Assembly (NCBI GenBank): GCA_004557565.1 | Contig: SFGS01000023.1 | Span: forward strand, 1-31,834 | Reading direction: 5' to 3' | Length of the DNA stretch: 31,834 bases | Source: Bacteroidales bacterium | GTDB taxonomy: Bacteria; Bacteroidota; Bacteroidia; Bacteroidales; Muribaculaceae | In this document: positions 31,740 through 31,834 of the stretch, piece after piece | How the letters are laid out: every line of letters begins with the position of its first letter | Position numbering within the stretch: position 1 is the first letter of the stretch | The notes under the pieces: model-generated | Told to the model about the DNA's origin: nothing | Databases searched by the model: none | Seen by the model: only the letters and a program-made list of their open reading frames with translations | Program-made: the position numbers and the translations under genes

Positions 31740-31834
31740 CAGTGGAAAATTCCTGGGGATAGATTATGCAATGTTGCCGAATTGTGAATGGAATCAAAAA
31801 CAAAAACATAAAAAACAGCCTTGGGGCAATGTGG
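31740..31834. repeat. Double-hairpin intergenic element, copy 3 (cut by window end)
   Basis: From CAGTGGAAAAT (31740) through GTTGCCGAATTGTGAATGG to the terminal repeat GGAATCAAAAACAAAAACAT and AAAAAACAGCC. The outer part is the inverse of the right flank of copy 1 (5233-5271). The centre lies beyond the window. Confidence 0.8.

Overview
The window reads as ordinary chromosome from a member of Bacteroidales (Bacteroidota), possibly a Muribaculaceae- or Prevotella-like gut lineage; the genus cannot be fixed from sequence alone. The evidence is the repeated Bacteroidota-type promoter (TTG or TTTG, 18-21 nt, then TAnnTTTG) ahead of many genes, the scarcity of clear Shine-Dalgarno sites, the parA-parB-DUF5683-MltD gene order, a GNAT protein joined to ArgG beside ArgR, and a long NagB-like/PIG-L protein of a kind I know from Bacteroides. 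No phage, transposase, CRISPR array or rRNA was found. The coding content is housekeeping; most of the unusual signal lies between the genes.

Layout. Positions 194-10154 hold six genes, all on the minus strand: rnr (RNase R), a NagB-like/PIG-L two-domain protein, waaA/kdtA (Kdo transferase), a predicted outer-membrane beta-barrel protein, gltX (glutamyl-tRNA synthetase) and surE. gltX, the barrel gene and waaA are closely packed and probably form one operon. At 10457 a tRNA-Lys(CUU) begins the rightward half. An arginine cluster follows: argR, an in-frame fusion of a GNAT acyltransferase with argininosuccinate synthase, argC and argD. Next come an accessory AAA/DUF4143 ATPase behind three ~39-bp tandem repeats, and a minus-strand TPR lipoprotein-like/exported protein. 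The replication and segregation block is gyrB, parA, parB, a DUF5683 protein and an MltD-like lytic transglycosylase. The right end carries a canonical nagB, an RsmF-like rRNA m5C methyltransferase, a long-chain acyl-CoA ligase and a tiny Ala/Asp/Ser-rich lipoprotein.

How the genes work together. ArgR probably controls the acylated-ornithine arginine route, in which the GNAT domain would make N-acylglutamate, ArgC and ArgD carry the acylated intermediates forward, and the ArgG domain condenses citrulline with aspartate; argB, the carbamoyltransferase and argH are elsewhere. gyrB/parAB handle topology and chromosome segregation, and MltD and the DUF5683 protein are envelope functions co-transcribed with parAB. 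NagB connects amino-sugar catabolism to glycolysis, while the long NagB-like protein has lost the deaminase residues.

Intergenic structure. Four families of non-coding repeats are visible: (1) a ~260-360 bp element with terminal inverted repeats and a central double hairpin, two whole copies and one cut by the window end; (2) composite arrays of degenerate 8-9 nt words in the same module order at three intergenic sites; (3) short hairpins with a CAAAGGGACGGTTC core, four copies; (4) a 20-bp perfect inverted repeat between argC and argD. In addition there is a G-run tract and a leader hairpin ahead of gyrB and phased TTATYAACA boxes ahead of parA. The most interesting items are the GNAT-ArgG fusion, the double-hairpin element with compensatory changes, and the conserved-order word arrays.
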